From assembly GCA_032629725.1 (NCBI GenBank), contig JAFEVB010000038.1, positions 186,001 to 250,000 on the forward strand: a stretch of 64,000 nt of DNA, written 5' to 3'. The notes under the pieces are model-generated. The model was not told the DNA's origin and made no database searches. It was given only the letters and a program-made list of their open reading frames with translations. Shown piece after piece: positions 1 to 11,700 of the stretch. Position numbers and translations under genes: made by a program. How positions within the stretch are numbered: position 1 is the first letter of the stretch; each line of letters opens with the position of its first letter. The DNA is from Gremmenia infestans (Eukaryota > Ascomycota > Leotiomycetes > Helotiales > Hamatocanthoscyphaceae).

Positions 1-46
1 AATCGCATGTTTTGCCAATTTTTACTGCATGCTAACTTGGGAATAG

Positions 47-492
47 ATCCTTTTCGTCATCAACCAACCAGAGGTCTACAAGTCCCCATCCAGCAACACC
101 TACATGTAAGAACAAGCTCTCGCTTTGCGCAACCAATTGATTAACACCTTCACAGTGTTTTCGGTGAGGCTAAGATCGAGGATCTCAACTCCCAGGCCCA
201 GGCTTCCGCTGCCCAGCAACTTGCTGCTGCCGAGTCCCACGACCACGCTGGACACGACCACTCGGGCCACGACCACTCCCACGACAACGGCAAGGGCAAG
301 GCTATTGAGACTGGTGATGACAAGAAGGACGATGAAGAGGATGATGGAGAGGAGGTCGATGCTTCAGGTCTCGAGGACAAGGATATTGAATTGGTCATGA
401 CCCAAGCAAGCGTCTCGCGGAAGAAGGCTGTCAATGCGTTGAAGGAGAATGACAATGATATAGTCAACTCTATTATGGCTCTGAGTATATAG
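47..492 (+). CDS. EGD2: Nascent polypeptide-associated complex subunit alpha (3' part)
   Basis: The gene is cut by the window start; two exons are visible, 47-105 and 156-492, joined by a 50-nt intron (gtaag...cacag). The first 46 bases look like the end of the preceding intron, with a gctaac branch-like site and a tag acceptor. The 131 visible residues begin ILFVINQPEVYKSP, the end of the NAC domain, followed by SSNTYIVFGEAKIEDL. An Ala/Gln stretch and a His/Asp-rich linker then lead to an acidic segment and a C-terminal UBA domain (DIELVMTQASVSRKKAV... SIMALSI). In the family, NAC alpha pairs with NAC beta at the ribosome exit tunnel and shields nascent chains. The family assignment is secure from both the NAC and UBA parts. 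Confidence 0.95.
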
Positions 493-979
493 GGTCTGTA
501 GCTTTGTCATATCTGGCTTGTCTGCTTTGCCGTGCCTTTCTTTTAGGAAGGTGTGGATGGCGATAGATGCAGTTTAATCTGCAACCAAAAAGTGTATTTT
601 GAATGAAATTGCTACATTGCACATTTCTGACAATCATACTGGGTCTTTCGCTTTAAAACCGAGTGTGACTAGCTAATGACTATTAACTTTGATCGTGTTA
701 CTTCAGACATCCACCAAGTTCTATTTCGTGGTAAGGCTATTGTAGCAACTCTTGTCTCGCCCTAATATTGACTTTCTATACCAATGCCCTTGGTACCGCT
801 TCAATCAACCAAACAATAGTAATATTTTAACGGATTCAGGGATCTTATTCCGGTTGATTGAATATGTGTAATCACGTGATCATATTCCTAGCGGCTCCGC
901 CCGAAGAGCTCTTTTTGACGACGAACCCTTCAACTCACCTACATTCTCCACTCCATCCAATTGTCCCAACACCGTCACA
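493..979. promoter_or_regulatory. EGD2 3' region and ATP7 promoter
   Basis: No gene is seen here. The stretch holds the EGD2 3' untranslated region and the ATP7 promoter. A CACGTG E-box lies in the palindrome ATCACGTGAT at 871-880, about 100 bases before the ATP7 start. The same extended motif occurs at three other intergenic places in the window. Confidence 0.5.
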
Positions 980-1761
980 ATGGCAGCCGGAGTAAGTTCA
1001 ACCGCTCAATTGATTTCCTTTACTCCTCCCGAAGCTCAATGTATCTCCTCTCAAAGTTACGGGAATGACACAAGTTGCCGAGCGCTGCCGAAAGCTCCAG
1101 CAATTTCATCTTGAACAACACAGCTAACATGCCCTCTTCACAGCGTAGCGCAGCACTCAAGCTCGACTGGGCCAAAATAACCCAATCCCTCGGCCTCCGT
1201 GGCCAAACCTCCGCCTCCCTCCAAGCCTTCAAGAAGCGCAACGAAGACGCGCGCCGCCGCGTGCTGCAGCTCTCCGAACAACCCTCCAAGGTCGATTTCG
1301 CGCACTACCGCTCGACCCTCAAGAACCAAGCCGTCGTTGATGAAATCGAGAAGCACTTCAGCACCTTCAAGCCCGCGACTTATGATGTTGACAGGCAGGT
1401 GAAGGCCATTGAGGCTTTTGAGGCGCAGGCTGTCAAGGATGCTGTTGAGACCGTGGGGCGCGTTGAGTTGGAGTTGAAGGATTTGGAGAAGACGCTGAAG
1501 AACATTGAGAGCGCGAGACCGTTTGAGGATCTCACCGTGGTATGTATCGCTGGTTCGTGGGCATGAGACTGTGCTAATAGTTTTTGCAGGATGAAATTGC
1601 TGCTGCTGAGCCTCAAATTGATGAGAAGACCAACCAACTCGTTTCCAAGGGACGCTGGATGGTACCTGGCTACAAGGTATGTTTCCGCAGGAGTGAACTC
1701 TACCTATGGACATGGACTAATGCCTTTACAGGAGAAATTCGGCGACCTCTCGATCCTGTAG
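980..1761 (+). CDS. ATP7: Mitochondrial ATP synthase subunit d, peripheral stalk
   Basis: Four exons fit: 980-991, 1144-1539, 1590-1676 and 1732-1761. They total 525 nt and encode 174 residues, the same length I know for yeast Atp7. The start is the ATG of a four-codon first exon (MAAG) spliced to RSAALKLDWAKITQSLGL, the typical N-terminus of subunit d. The following helical, charged region (RQVKAIEAFEAQAVKD) and the C-terminus GRWMVPGYKEKFGDLSIL also match the family. In the family, this protein is part of the stator stalk linking F1 to Fo in the inner mitochondrial membrane. No classical cleavable presequence is obvious. The tiny first exon is a common fungal arrangement. Confidence 0.95.
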
Positions 1762-2056
1762 ACAACGAACTCGCATCATTTCCTATGTTACCTGTACTTG
1801 TGTAAATAGCGGACGAGTAGAAGAAGCAGAAGTTGGAGCCTCAATGAATTGTGCATGAATTCAGTGCGATTGACTTGGCATGGGAATGTCTAGCACGTAG
1901 TACTCGGAATTACAAGTGTGAAGGACGGGAACGATCCGTTGAACAGCCAATCTTCAAGTGAAATGGCCATGCTTCCTTTGTCGGGGTAACAATGATCAGA
2001 GTCGAAACCGTTTTAAAGGCTAGAGTTGAATTTCAGCCCCGTCTCTTAGTATCAGC

Positions 2057-3112
2057 TCAACCCTCCAACAACCACCTCAACCCCTCAACCATATCCCTCT
2101 CCGCTTCAACAGCCCTCTCCAATCTGGGCGCTTTCAACCAAAAAGTATGTGGCCACCCCACCACTATATCCACTCTAACATCCACCCCCTGCTCCCTCAA
2201 CGCCTCTGCATAACAAACCCCATCCGAATAATAAACATCATTCGTACACACCTGCACCCAATGCCTCGGCAACCCCCTCAACCCCCCCTCTTCAAGCGGT
2301 AACTTCTCCATCGTGCGATTCTCCACTGTCAGCGCGGGCGCAGAAAGCAAAGTCGTATGAAACGCAACATCCATCGAAACATGCACATCCCTAAACCTCG
2401 CCGGGAGGTTGGCTGCATCGCATGTGACCGGACAACGGAGTAGTACTCCATCAACTCTACTTCCCCCTGATTCGCCATTACCCCTGCGCGCGAGTTGCGA
2501 GACTTGAGCAGCTAGTTGGCCGCCTGAGGAACTGCCCACAAGCACGAGTTTCCCGTTTGCGAGTTGAGGGGTTTGGATTTGGGAGATGTTGTGGAATGCG
2601 GTAAGAGCGTCGGCTAGTGCATCGTCGGCGTTGTATTGGGGCATGAGTCGGTAGGCGATGGAGTAGACAGTGCATTGTAGGGTCTTGCTGATGCGGCGGC
2701 AGCAGAGGTCTTCGCTGTCTAGGTCGCCGACTGTGAGACCGCCGCCGTGGTAGTATATCATTGTGTTGCGTGCTGCTTTTCTTGCGGGGTCTTGTGGGGA
2801 GTTTGAGTGGCTGTAGCATCTGATTGGAATTGAGTGGTTCTCTTCTGGTACTTCAATGAAAGAGTCCTGGATGAAAATTCCGTCATTGAGGGCTTTGTCT
2901 TGGTTGGAGAGGAGAGAGGTGTTGCGCGCTTTGCATGTTTCGCTGTATATACTTTGTCGCTCTGTTGGGTCTGTGATGATAGGTTTTGGGGCTAGCAGAT
3001 TTGATGTTCTTTCGTGGGCTAGCCATGCCGGGTCGAGGGCAGGTGGCTCTTTGAGCATGAGAGTTCGAAGCATGACTACTTGGGTAGTGTTCTTGAATTG
3101 CTTCAAGCACAA
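2057..3112 (-). CDS. Alpha/beta hydrolase (hormone-sensitive-lipase-like)
   Basis: A single exon of up to 351 residues. The true start may be an internal Met at codon 14 (MLRTLMLKEPPALDP) rather than the first. It carries the oxyanion-hole motif HGGG (YYHGGGLTVGD, about residue 125), the nucleophile elbow GSSSGG (about 195), and candidate acid and histidine residues in NDVYYSDG and GWPHTF near the C-terminus. This is the layout of the alpha/beta-hydrolase-3 (HSL/acetyl esterase) family, which hydrolyses carboxyl esters. I see no signal peptide, so the enzyme is probably intracellular. The substrate cannot be told from sequence. It stands alone with no pathway neighbours. A kynurenine-formamidase-like or detoxifying esterase role is equally possible. 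Confidence 0.85.
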   Translation of the reverse strand: MCLKQFKNTTQVVMLRTLMLKEPPALDPAWLAHERTSNLLAPKPIITDPTERQSIYSETCKARNTSLLSNQDKALNDGIFIQDSFIEVPEENHSIPIRCYSHSNSPQDPARKAARNTMIYYHGGGLTVGDLDSEDLCCRRISKTLQCTVYSIAYRLMPQYNADDALADALTAFHNISQIQTPQLANGKLVLVGSSSGGQLAAQVSQLARRGNGESGGSRVDGVLLRCPVTCDAANLPARFRDVHVSMDVAFHTTLLSAPALTVENRTMEKLPLEEGGLRGLPRHWVQVCTNDVYYSDGVCYAEALREQGVDVRVDIVVGWPHTFWLKAPRLERAVEAERDMVEGLRWLLEG

Positions 3113-3538
3113 GAGAAATTTCTTTTTAAATTTCGAGAAGAATGGAGAATATCTTCATCTGAGATGCTTGGGTTAGCCGAATCGGGTAATTTGAAGCGGA
3201 TCATGGGCTCCTGCTCAATCATGTCTATATTGAACAATTAGGTAGTGATCTAGTAGTGCGCCGGGTGATACCTCTTGAGGCTATAATTTTGCGGAGGTAA
3301 GACAGTGTCTTCAGCTCGCTTGAGTGGGTGCTTCTCCATCTCAGACTTTCTACGAAAGGGCGAACCGGAAAAACACCAGCCCCTGAAAATGGAGCTTCTC
3401 CGCAATAAAATCTTTAGTCCGCAAAAGCAAATACTATTGTACTTGTAAGGTATTCTTCCAATCGCCTCTTTCTGATTCCTAGTGCTCTTTTTGCAAAACA
3501 TCATAGATCAAGAAATGCAAACCACCGACAAGAGACTC
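3113..3538. other. Intergenic, no gene seen
   Basis: This is the upstream region of the hydrolase and the 3' flank of the NACHT gene. A minus-strand 84-codon open stretch at 3250-3504 has no recognisable domain and is probably chance. Confidence 0.4.
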
Positions 3539-6434
3539 TTATTTCTTAGAAGCTACCCAGCGCTTGAGGCTTCGCATCTTCTTTGATATATTCCCCCTTT
3601 GCTTAGTTTCGCTCCCTCGCTTTCTGACAATATCTTCAAGTACGCTGAATTGGTCCGCGTCAAACCACTCGTTTATCAGTTCATTCGCTTTTGCATTTCT
3701 CCCACCTGCACTAGGTCTAGTCAAGGTCCACTGTTCTTCAAAATTTGCTCCGTGTCGTAGCAGTAATTTGATAGCTTCAAATTTCCTCAATGTCCAATCA
3801 TGCCAGCCGCTTCTCCTCGGATAGTCGCACGCCCAGTGTTCCAAGACGAGGCGCCATTCAGTCTCGTCGCCATTGAACTTGCTGTTTGGATCCGCACCAT
3901 TAGCCAAGACAAACTCAAGCACCTCCATGTTTCGATGCTGCTCAAGCAAATATCTCCCCATTTTGATAACGCAGACAATTGTCTGGAAGCTGTTTGTTAC
4001 TCTACTGCCAAGATGTGGCTCTTTTGCAAATTTGTCGGCGACAAAGCCCAAGGCTCCGTAGCAGATGCACAAAGTTATAATCAACAGACTTGAATGATAA
4101 TCCCCTCTGGTGTATCTGGAGAGTGGCTCCGTGACCCATGCATTGAGGCCACCTCTATTTTTCTCGTCTATTACCGCTTGAAGATGATCTAACATAGAAG
4201 CCAAGTCCGCTCGAAGTACAGGATGCCGATCCACTCTTGGAGCATATACCAAGAGAAGTTGCTCGAAGTTATTCCAATCGCTGTATGTTGAGGCCATGGG
4301 ATTGAAATGTGCCATTTTAATTAAAGTACCAAAAGTGTTGCACATTTCCCAATCAAAGTTGAAAGTATCATTCGACCAAGATTGAAGCATTGACTGGGCA
4401 TCAGGAGTTTGAAGGTAGTCTTTCACGGTCCTGTGCAAGAATTCCACCTCGAATCCGAAAATAGGATCATCTACCAAGCCAGGATGCGTGTGCTTCGCTT
4501 CAAGGAGACCTTTGCTGAGCACCTTCAGTCTTCTTTTCATATTATCTATTCGGGAAGCTAAAAGTCCCTCTGCAGGTGTTTCAGACTGAAATACGTATTT
4601 GTGATTCTCTTGATCAATAACCCAATACGCCATCAAGGGAAGCTCATGTATTGTATTAATAGCGACCGTGAACGTCCGTACTGTCTGGCTTCGATATCGA
4701 TTCTCCGTGGAAAATAGAATTTTTTCGAAGTAATTTTCCAAGTCCTTTGGCGTCTCATTTACTCGTGTTTGTAGATCTTTAATACGATCTGAATTCGTCA
4801 AGCCGTCAAGTAGTGATCGAACAACGAGGAACACCCAAAGAAAGACGCCTGCGGCATCTTGCACCACATTCTCAATAAAATTGGGACACTGAGGATCCTC
4901 TTCCTGAAGCTGTCGGAACCGAGAATGTTTGCCAAGTGTGTCCTCAATGTAGAGACGAATATCATCCTTTGTCAAGTGTTGCTGTACGTTAAACATGAGA
5001 GTCAGTATCGCGTATCGTGGTGTTTCTTGAGCATTAAGACAATGTTCCGCAGGAGTTGAGACAATAGCAAAGCACTCTCGAGATATCCAAAGCAAGAAAT
5101 CATGCTATGAGACGGTGACTTACCACGTAAAGCTTCCAACGAGAGTCGCCAAAGCGATCTTCAAACTCATTCCAAGGACGACTCGACACGCAAGTCTTCA
5201 CATTTCGAAAAGACTTCAAGGTATCTATGAGCTCAATAATATCGGCAGGTCTACCATCGTACTCATCAAGGCCATCTAGAAAAAAGCAGAACTTTGTGTC
5301 AGGTGCTGTTGAAGTCGATATCTTTTTAAGAGTGTCGAGAAGTGCTCGCACAGTCAGGAACTCGTCACGAGACTCTTTCAATACTATGCCATCAGATGTC
5401 ATGGCAACCCAATGCTCATCATAAGCTACTTGGATTAGCTCGGGACATTGACGCAGTATCTGATAGAGTATGGTCCGTAGCAAGCCCTGCTGAGACTTTT
5501 GAAAATTGCGTGACGAGGCGCTCCAAAAGTAGAAGTTTGCGGTAACGAGTTTCTTGTCACCAGCCCATTCTTTCAAGTACTGTGTAGTTTTCTCATGCTC
5601 TGCCACGAACTTGAGGAGTGTTGACTTTCCAGAGCCAGGTTTTCCCGAGATCCAATACACATTATCCTCTGCTTTTAACCATTCCACAAACTTAGTCGAT
5701 GAAATCTCATTAAAGATCCACAAGAAAGTCTGTGAGTGCTCTTTAGAGATCGATTGCTGGCGAGAGTCAATAGATGAAAATCTCAGGCTCTGGAGAATCA
5801 CTTGCTCCGCAAAGTAAGCCTGTCCGCGACGAACAGTATCAGACAGAACAAGCCATATTCTTGGAGCTTGTTCTTTCTCAACATTCAACTTGATTCCTTG
5901 GAACCCAGAATTGAGATCTCGACGAAGCTGCTCGATGTCTTGGGATCGATTGGCCTCCAGCTGCGCATTTTCGACCGCCATTTCACTCAGCTTTATGTTA
6001 ATCTCTTCGAGCCGTCCCATGCTCATCCAATCCATTAGCTGCTTGCTGATCCGATCTAGTCTTCGTTGAAGCGCATCAATATGATCTTGCTTCCACACCA
6101 TCTTCATTGCCTGAATGGCACTTTTTCGGGTTCGGCCATCGCCCTGGACTTTGATCGAGTCCAAGGTTTTAAGGAGCTCGTCTGCAACCTGAACGCATTG
6201 TTGACTGAGGCTGTTCAGGACCGTTTCACCGGAATTATATGTTTCTGGGGTTTTGCGTCGAGTGCTGTCAATGAGACTCTTCAAATCCTTTGTCAGGTTT
6301 TCTAATTCTTCGTTTTCAGCTGTTGCCCCACTAGCCGATTCATACAGTTGCTTCGCTCTGGAAAGTGTTTTGAGCGAGAAGTCCACGAAGGATATGATAT
6401 TCCCAGCAAGTCCGACGGCTGTGAGCGGGTCCAT
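3539..6434 (-). CDS. STAND/NLR-type NACHT NTPase
   Basis: Two exons, 6434-5124 and 4981-3539, are joined by a 142-nt phase-0 intron (gtaagt...gtacag), giving 917 residues. The N-terminal ~200 residues (MDPLTAVGLAGNIISFVDFS, then predicted coiled helices) match the signalling-type N-terminal domain common in fungal STAND proteins. A NACHT domain follows: Walker A GKPGSGKST at about residue 270 and Walker B-like CFFLDGLDEYDG at about 370. The splice restores KLYV|QHLTKDDIRLYIEDTLG, the usual continuation after NACHT. The C-terminal part has at least two weak ankyrin-like units (EFVLANGADPNSKF; KLLLRHGANFEEQW). Fungal relatives act in non-self recognition and programmed cell death. The ligand and effector are not readable here. 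The gene borders an AT-rich stretch, as such genes often do. Confidence 0.88.
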
Positions 6435-8124
6435 TAGTTTGTTGCGAAGAGAGCTTTAATCAGGAGTTTTCGTGGTTCAATCGAAGAGTTTGCTTGATCG
6501 AGGTATGCAGTTGGACGAAGCGCCGCACTGTTGTCATTTAGCCACCTTGACAATCAGGCTGCGCAGCAGAGATCGAGACCTGCATAACACCTGATGTGGC
6601 CGTATTAGCGCCACGAAATCGAGGCTCAAACTCGATCAACCAACTCGACCAACCATGATATCTCCTACCTATGGTAGCGATTTTACCGAAATATTATAAG
6701 GTTTTCGCGTTAATCACTATATTATAATAGGCAGACGAAAGACTCAACACTTGCACCTGGTGCCCCTTATGAACCTGTGGATAAGCGTACTTGTATGCTT
6801 GTCCTAAGGATTGAGTGACGTGGTAACCTCGCTGTCGCAATATTGCCACATTATAATATGGTCCTATCGCCAAAAGTTGAGTCACGAACCGGCGACCCTA
6901 TGACTACCTTAACGATATCCGTGGCGCGCTGAAAGGAGATAAATCGGTAGGAGAACGCAGTCCTTTGGAATAATTCAGCAGCTGGTCTTAGGATATAACT
7001 TCTCGGCCTGGTGAGGCAAAACAGCCAACCCGGCTATTATCAAATGACAAACGGACCTATAAGCGGTGGATTATATACGAGAGCAATACTATAGGCTGCG
7101 GCTAGGACTAAAGATTAAACGGACTGAAAGACGTAAAGTGCTTCGCCGGCTGTCCTCTTTAAGATCTGTGCGACTCTGACGGAGCTCTTAGGCTTGCTTT
7201 ATAAACGCGGAGGATTCTTTGAAAACGGAACCTAAGAACGCTTTCAACAACCTAGTACCCTATAGGATGCCACAGAGCTGTGCCATAGAGCACTATCCGC
7301 TAGTTATAAATAATTCTCATTATTATAATTATTATTACTATATTATAATAACAGTTCTACTACTATAACCACGGTAATTACTACCATGATTCTAATATAA
7401 AACAGTAGCACCTATCACTGTGAAATCTATTTGATATTACTATGATTCGAAATGTTGAAAACTCTAATTATCTAAACTCTTAGTTAAAAAAATGCTACCA
7501 TTCCCAACTGTTTACCCGTCTTTTGCCCCCTAAAAATCCTGATATCGTACTTTTTATCGCGAAACTAAAATGAGCCAAATCATAAATCAGAGCAATAAAA
7601 GGCCACAAGGGAGGAGGTAAAGACAAACAGGAATATATTTATAAAGTCACAGGTATAGAAAAGGGAGTGAGGACTAGTTTTAAGACAGCGAAGTAGTAGC
7701 TATGGAGAGGAGGAATGAATTCGAAGCGAGAAGAAAAACGGTGAGAAACAAAAATCACTTCAGCATAGCTGGACGGCGGGACTATATGGATACTTGATTT
7801 CATTCAATATATAGCTGCTATATAGTTGGCGCCATCCAAATTCTTCCATTTTAAGGATTACTTCAACAGAACAGTTAATCTAAACAGTCCCACTTGCGAA
7901 AGTAATCTTCATCTATATGCAGATGGAATACATATTGAAGTTAAAGCCTATCCTAGCGAATAAAGACACAAGCTGTGCCGAATCAAAGCATAATCCCGTT
8001 AACTTTTTAAAACTCGATTATTTTAAGATGAGGTATATGTAATAGTCCTCCAGTTTGAAGTCTGAACAGCTAGTGTTCGAAAGACCTTAGGATCCATTCC
8101 GGGTCCCACGTCGCGTACTTCAGA
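6435..8124. other. AT-rich gene-poor stretch
   Basis: About 1.7 kb upstream of the NACHT gene without a convincing gene. It has runs of ATTATAAT-type sequence (for example 7310-7370) and only short broken reading frames. The composition differs clearly from the neighbouring genes and suggests decayed repeats. A possible LTR at 6672-6850 and a possible gene relic starting at 8125 are listed separately. Confidence 0.5.
6672..6850. repeat. Possible solo LTR remnant
   Basis: A 179-bp segment begins TGGTAGCG and ends TTGCCACA, so it has TG...CA termini. Inside are two TATA-like ATTATAAT blocks. It lies in the AT-rich stretch. I see no convincing target-site duplication (ACCTA on one side, TTATA on the other) and no second copy in the window. 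The call rests only on termini, size and setting, so it is tentative. Confidence 0.25.
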
Positions 8125-8551
8125 TTAACTGACGTTGTTTATAGTTATATCTCGGGGGTTTCTATGTAAAACGTCGGCAAAACCCGCTGCTTTGTGTTGA
8201 TTCCCACATAGAAGAAGTAGAAGGGGTGTCTCTAACTTCTATAGGTTATTGAAATTGCTCAGATCCAGCATGATATTGAGAGAAATACGTGTTTTGCTAG
8301 CAGGGTCATACTATAGTATAATCCGCCAACTCCGGAAAATCTTTAATAAAGTCACCCCCTTCAGAATCGTCCGAGGGTCCAAACTCGAGTTCTGCGAATA
8401 CTCTGGTCGAAGTGGAACCTCTACCTGAGTTTCTTAAAATTGGGTGTGAGGGAAGGTATCTATCCCAAATTCTGTTCCATCGGCAGATATATGTCCAATC
8501 ACTAGAAAGACCCCCCCTCTCGTCTCCTATAGAAACTTCTTTATAGCAAAA
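8125..8551 (-). pseudogene. Possible two-exon 3' gene relic without a start
   Basis: On the minus strand, 8551-8306 is open for about 80 codons without an ATG and reads as protein-like, acidic sequence (DWTYICRWNRIWDRY; ELEFGPSDDSEGGDF; DFPELADYTI). A phase-0 GT-AG intron can be placed at 8311-8239 (73 nt, gtatga...ctatag). It joins to a second open stretch, 8238-8125, that ends in TAA after 37 codons (CGNQHKAAGFADVLHRN). Upstream of 8551 there is a stop or a possible acceptor (ctag), and the sequence then runs into the 3' flank of the repeat glycoprotein. No family is recognised. It may be the 3' fragment of a decayed gene, or chance. Confidence 0.3.
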
Positions 8552-8706
8552 CTAGCCAATCACTAGCACGTAAGTATACTAGTCGTTATAAATTATAATA
8601 TATATTCAAGTCATTCATTTACCTATTTACATCATTATCTATCTATGTATATACAAGAACTCCACAACCAACCATCAAATCATAACACACCATAACACAT
8701 ACATTA

Positions 8707-11700
8707 TTAAAATATCATGCCAGCCACCATCACAGCACCTCCTATTCCCCCCAACACCCAAATTTGCCTCAGAGTCTGCATAGACCCCGCGCTCACGAAT
8801 GATCCGTTACTAGGCGTTCCACTCCCTGCAACTTGCACATAAGTATTACTCGCACTCGCACTCGCGCTAGTAAAGCCCCCAATCGACACAATAACCCCGC
8901 CAATCCCACTCGCACTCGCACTCGTAGTGCTAGCCCCCAGCACAGCACTCAACGGCTCCGTCTTCGAGCCCCCCACAACGACACTCGCTCCCCCAACTTG
9001 CAGACTAAGCGCCGTGCCAGAAACCGTAATGGCAGCAGCGCCCGCCACGAGCGTCTGTGAGGCGACGATGTACTCTGGTGCAGTTGTAGAGGTGGCAAGC
9101 AGGGCGGAGATGGGGCGGGGGATGTTGTTGACAAGTACGGAGGAGCCGCTGGAGGGGAGCGAGTAGGTTGTTCCGGAGACGGTGAGGGCGGGGCCGCCGG
9201 GCGCGAGGGTTTGCGTGCCGATGCGGTAGGAGGGCGTTGTGGGGAGGGCGGACAGGGGGCGCGGGGTGTTGTTTATGAGGACGGAGGAGCCGCTGGAGAG
9301 GACGGAATAGGTTGTTCCTGCGACGGTTACGGCGGGGCCGCCTGGAGCTAGGGTCTGGGAGCCTAGGATGTAGGTTGGTGTGGCTGTGGTTGTGGGGGAG
9401 GGGAGGATGGTTAGGGGTTGGGGGGTGTTGTTTATGAGGATGGAGGAGCCGCCGGACGGGAGGGAATAGGTTGTTCCGGAGACGGTGATGGGAGCTGCGC
9501 CTGCAGCTAGGGTTTGGGAACCCAGGATGTAGGTTGAGGGTGAAGGGAGGATGTTGATGGGTTGGGTGGCACCGTTCACTACTACAGATGAGCCACTGCC
9601 TGCTGGAACAGAATATGTAGTTCCCGCGACGGTTATAGGAGCACCGCCGGCAACAATTGTTTGCGAACCGATTGTGTAGGCCGATGTGGATGGTAGTGCC
9701 GGAGCAGCGATAACTTGAGTTGTGGTACCACCCACGACAAGAGAAGCTCCGTTGCTGGCAAGTGAGTAGCCGACTCCAGAGTGCGAGATTGTCCCACCGG
9801 GAGTCAAGGTTTGTGAGGCTATTACGAAAGCGGATGAAGAATCAGCTGTAATGACTGAACCGCCAGCCGTTATAACAGCTGCAGGTGGCACGGCTTGGGA
9901 AGCAGAAGTGGCAATTGTTTGAATGCTAGTACCATCCACAATAAGGCTTCCGGCATTCGAGGCGAGAGAATACTGGGTTCCTGCATTGGTAACTTGGCCG
10001 CCTGGAGTTAATGTTTGAGAGCCAATAACGAAAGCGGATGAGGGACCTGCGGCAATAGTCGAACTACCCACTGTTATTGCGGCTGGTGATGTTCCTGCTT
10101 GAGATACTACTTGAGCTGATTGCCCGGGATCGATCGAATTTGCAGATTGTGGTGCTGGGTTGCTTGCAGCAGGAGAGCTTGCAGGTGGGTCGTTTATTGC
10201 TGAAGAGGCCGGCGCTGGAGGATTGCTCGTTACTTGAGTTTGAGCCAATGGGCTGCTCACCACTGTGGAGGGCTGCTGAGCTGGAGAATCACTCGAAGAA
10301 ACCTGTGCCGGTGGATTGCTCGCTACCGGAACAGATTGAGCTGGTGGGTCACTGCTTTTTGGTTGCGTGGTCTCAGAAGTGGGCTTCACCGGGACAACTG
10401 TTACGGAAGCCGTCGTAGGGGTTGGACTAGCAGCAACTGCGGCGGAAGTTGTGGTTGCTGGATTATGAACGGGAACCATAGGAGCTGCCGTTGTGAATGC
10501 AGACGCTCCGGTTCCCGGCGTTAGGAGAGAGGGTGGGTCAAAGAAGGCGTCGATACCAGCCCCACAAGTTTGCCATGCCGGATAAAGAGTATAGACCTCT
10601 TTTGGGACTGATATAACTGGAGAGCAGGGATTGTATGAGGCTGTATAGAGGCGAACGTAGCTTGACTTCATATTAGCAAAAGTTGGGATACGGCGTAAGG
10701 AGCATACCTCGGTGTATAACCCTCACTTGAAATTACTTCTCCAGCGACTCCGAATGAAGCATCTGTATGCATGGTTGGATCTGTGTTATATCCTGCCGGA
10801 TCTTCTTGATAGAATGTCGTTGTGTATTCTGTGCATGTTACCCTAAGATTTGTTAGCTGCTGTATCGGCTACAAACATTATTCCTATTGAAAAGGGGCTG
10901 CAAAGCGGGCTTGATTGATCACCCCACCATTCAACTCAAGTCAGGTCCTGAATCTGTTTCTTGCTTGTAATTGACTCGAGTGCTAAATGAGGCAAAGCAA
11001 ATATATTTTTGCGTTTCTCGCATGAATTTGAAGAGATTTTTAACATACCCAGTTCCCCAAGATGCTTGGGTGAAGGTTGGTGTAGGGTAGTAGAACACCG
11101 GTGGGTGGTCAGAGTAGACACCTGTGTCGTAGCGCCATCCCGTAGAGGTAGATAAGTCAGTCGGATCAAATGCAAGAGTCGTAGCACTAAATGTAGGCCC
11201 AACTGTGCCACACAGATCTTTGGCTCGTAGAGATTCAAATGCGACATAGATGGAGGGTGAAGCGCTAGAAAAGAGATTAGTGGTCTGTGATTGCAGCTCT
11301 CAGGACAAGACATACAACGTGTATCCCGCGGAGTTAACTAGAATAGACCCAGTGGCAGTAGAATTGGCGGTACTATTTGCTGCATGGTACACAGGTGCCG
11401 TAGTGTTTGCTGCACGAGGTGCAATTGCTGTCCTACTAGCTGTTTGAGACGCAGCGGATGTGGGCCAATAAAACACTTGAACATTCCCTCCTACAAACAA
11501 ACCATGATTAGCCTTTGTTCGTATGTAGAGCTTAGGGAGAATGATGGTAATATCAGAATCGAAGAAAACTAAACTTTCTAGGCATATTATTTTGGGAAGA
11601 TATATTTAGCGAACGAGAACATTTCCATTTCTATATACAGAAGCAACGAACAAAATTGCCTACCAAAAAGCGTACAGTTGAAACAGCAAGGAGGTTGTGC

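Noticed and set aside
2478..2819. Arg/Pro-rich minus-strand frame inside the hydrolase gene
   Set aside because: Shadow frame of the hydrolase, which carries the complete catalytic motifs.
6870..6900. tRNA B-box-like sequence (GGTTCGTGACTC on the minus strand)
   Set aside because: No A-box or foldable acceptor and anticodon stems are found at the expected distance.
7838..7860. Primer-binding-site-like TTGGCGCCATCC in the AT-rich stretch
   Set aside because: No adjacent LTR end or gag/pol frame supports a retroelement here.
9000..10520. Plus-strand frames over the repeat region of the surface protein
   Set aside because: Shadow of tandem repeats on the coding strand; same period as the repeats.
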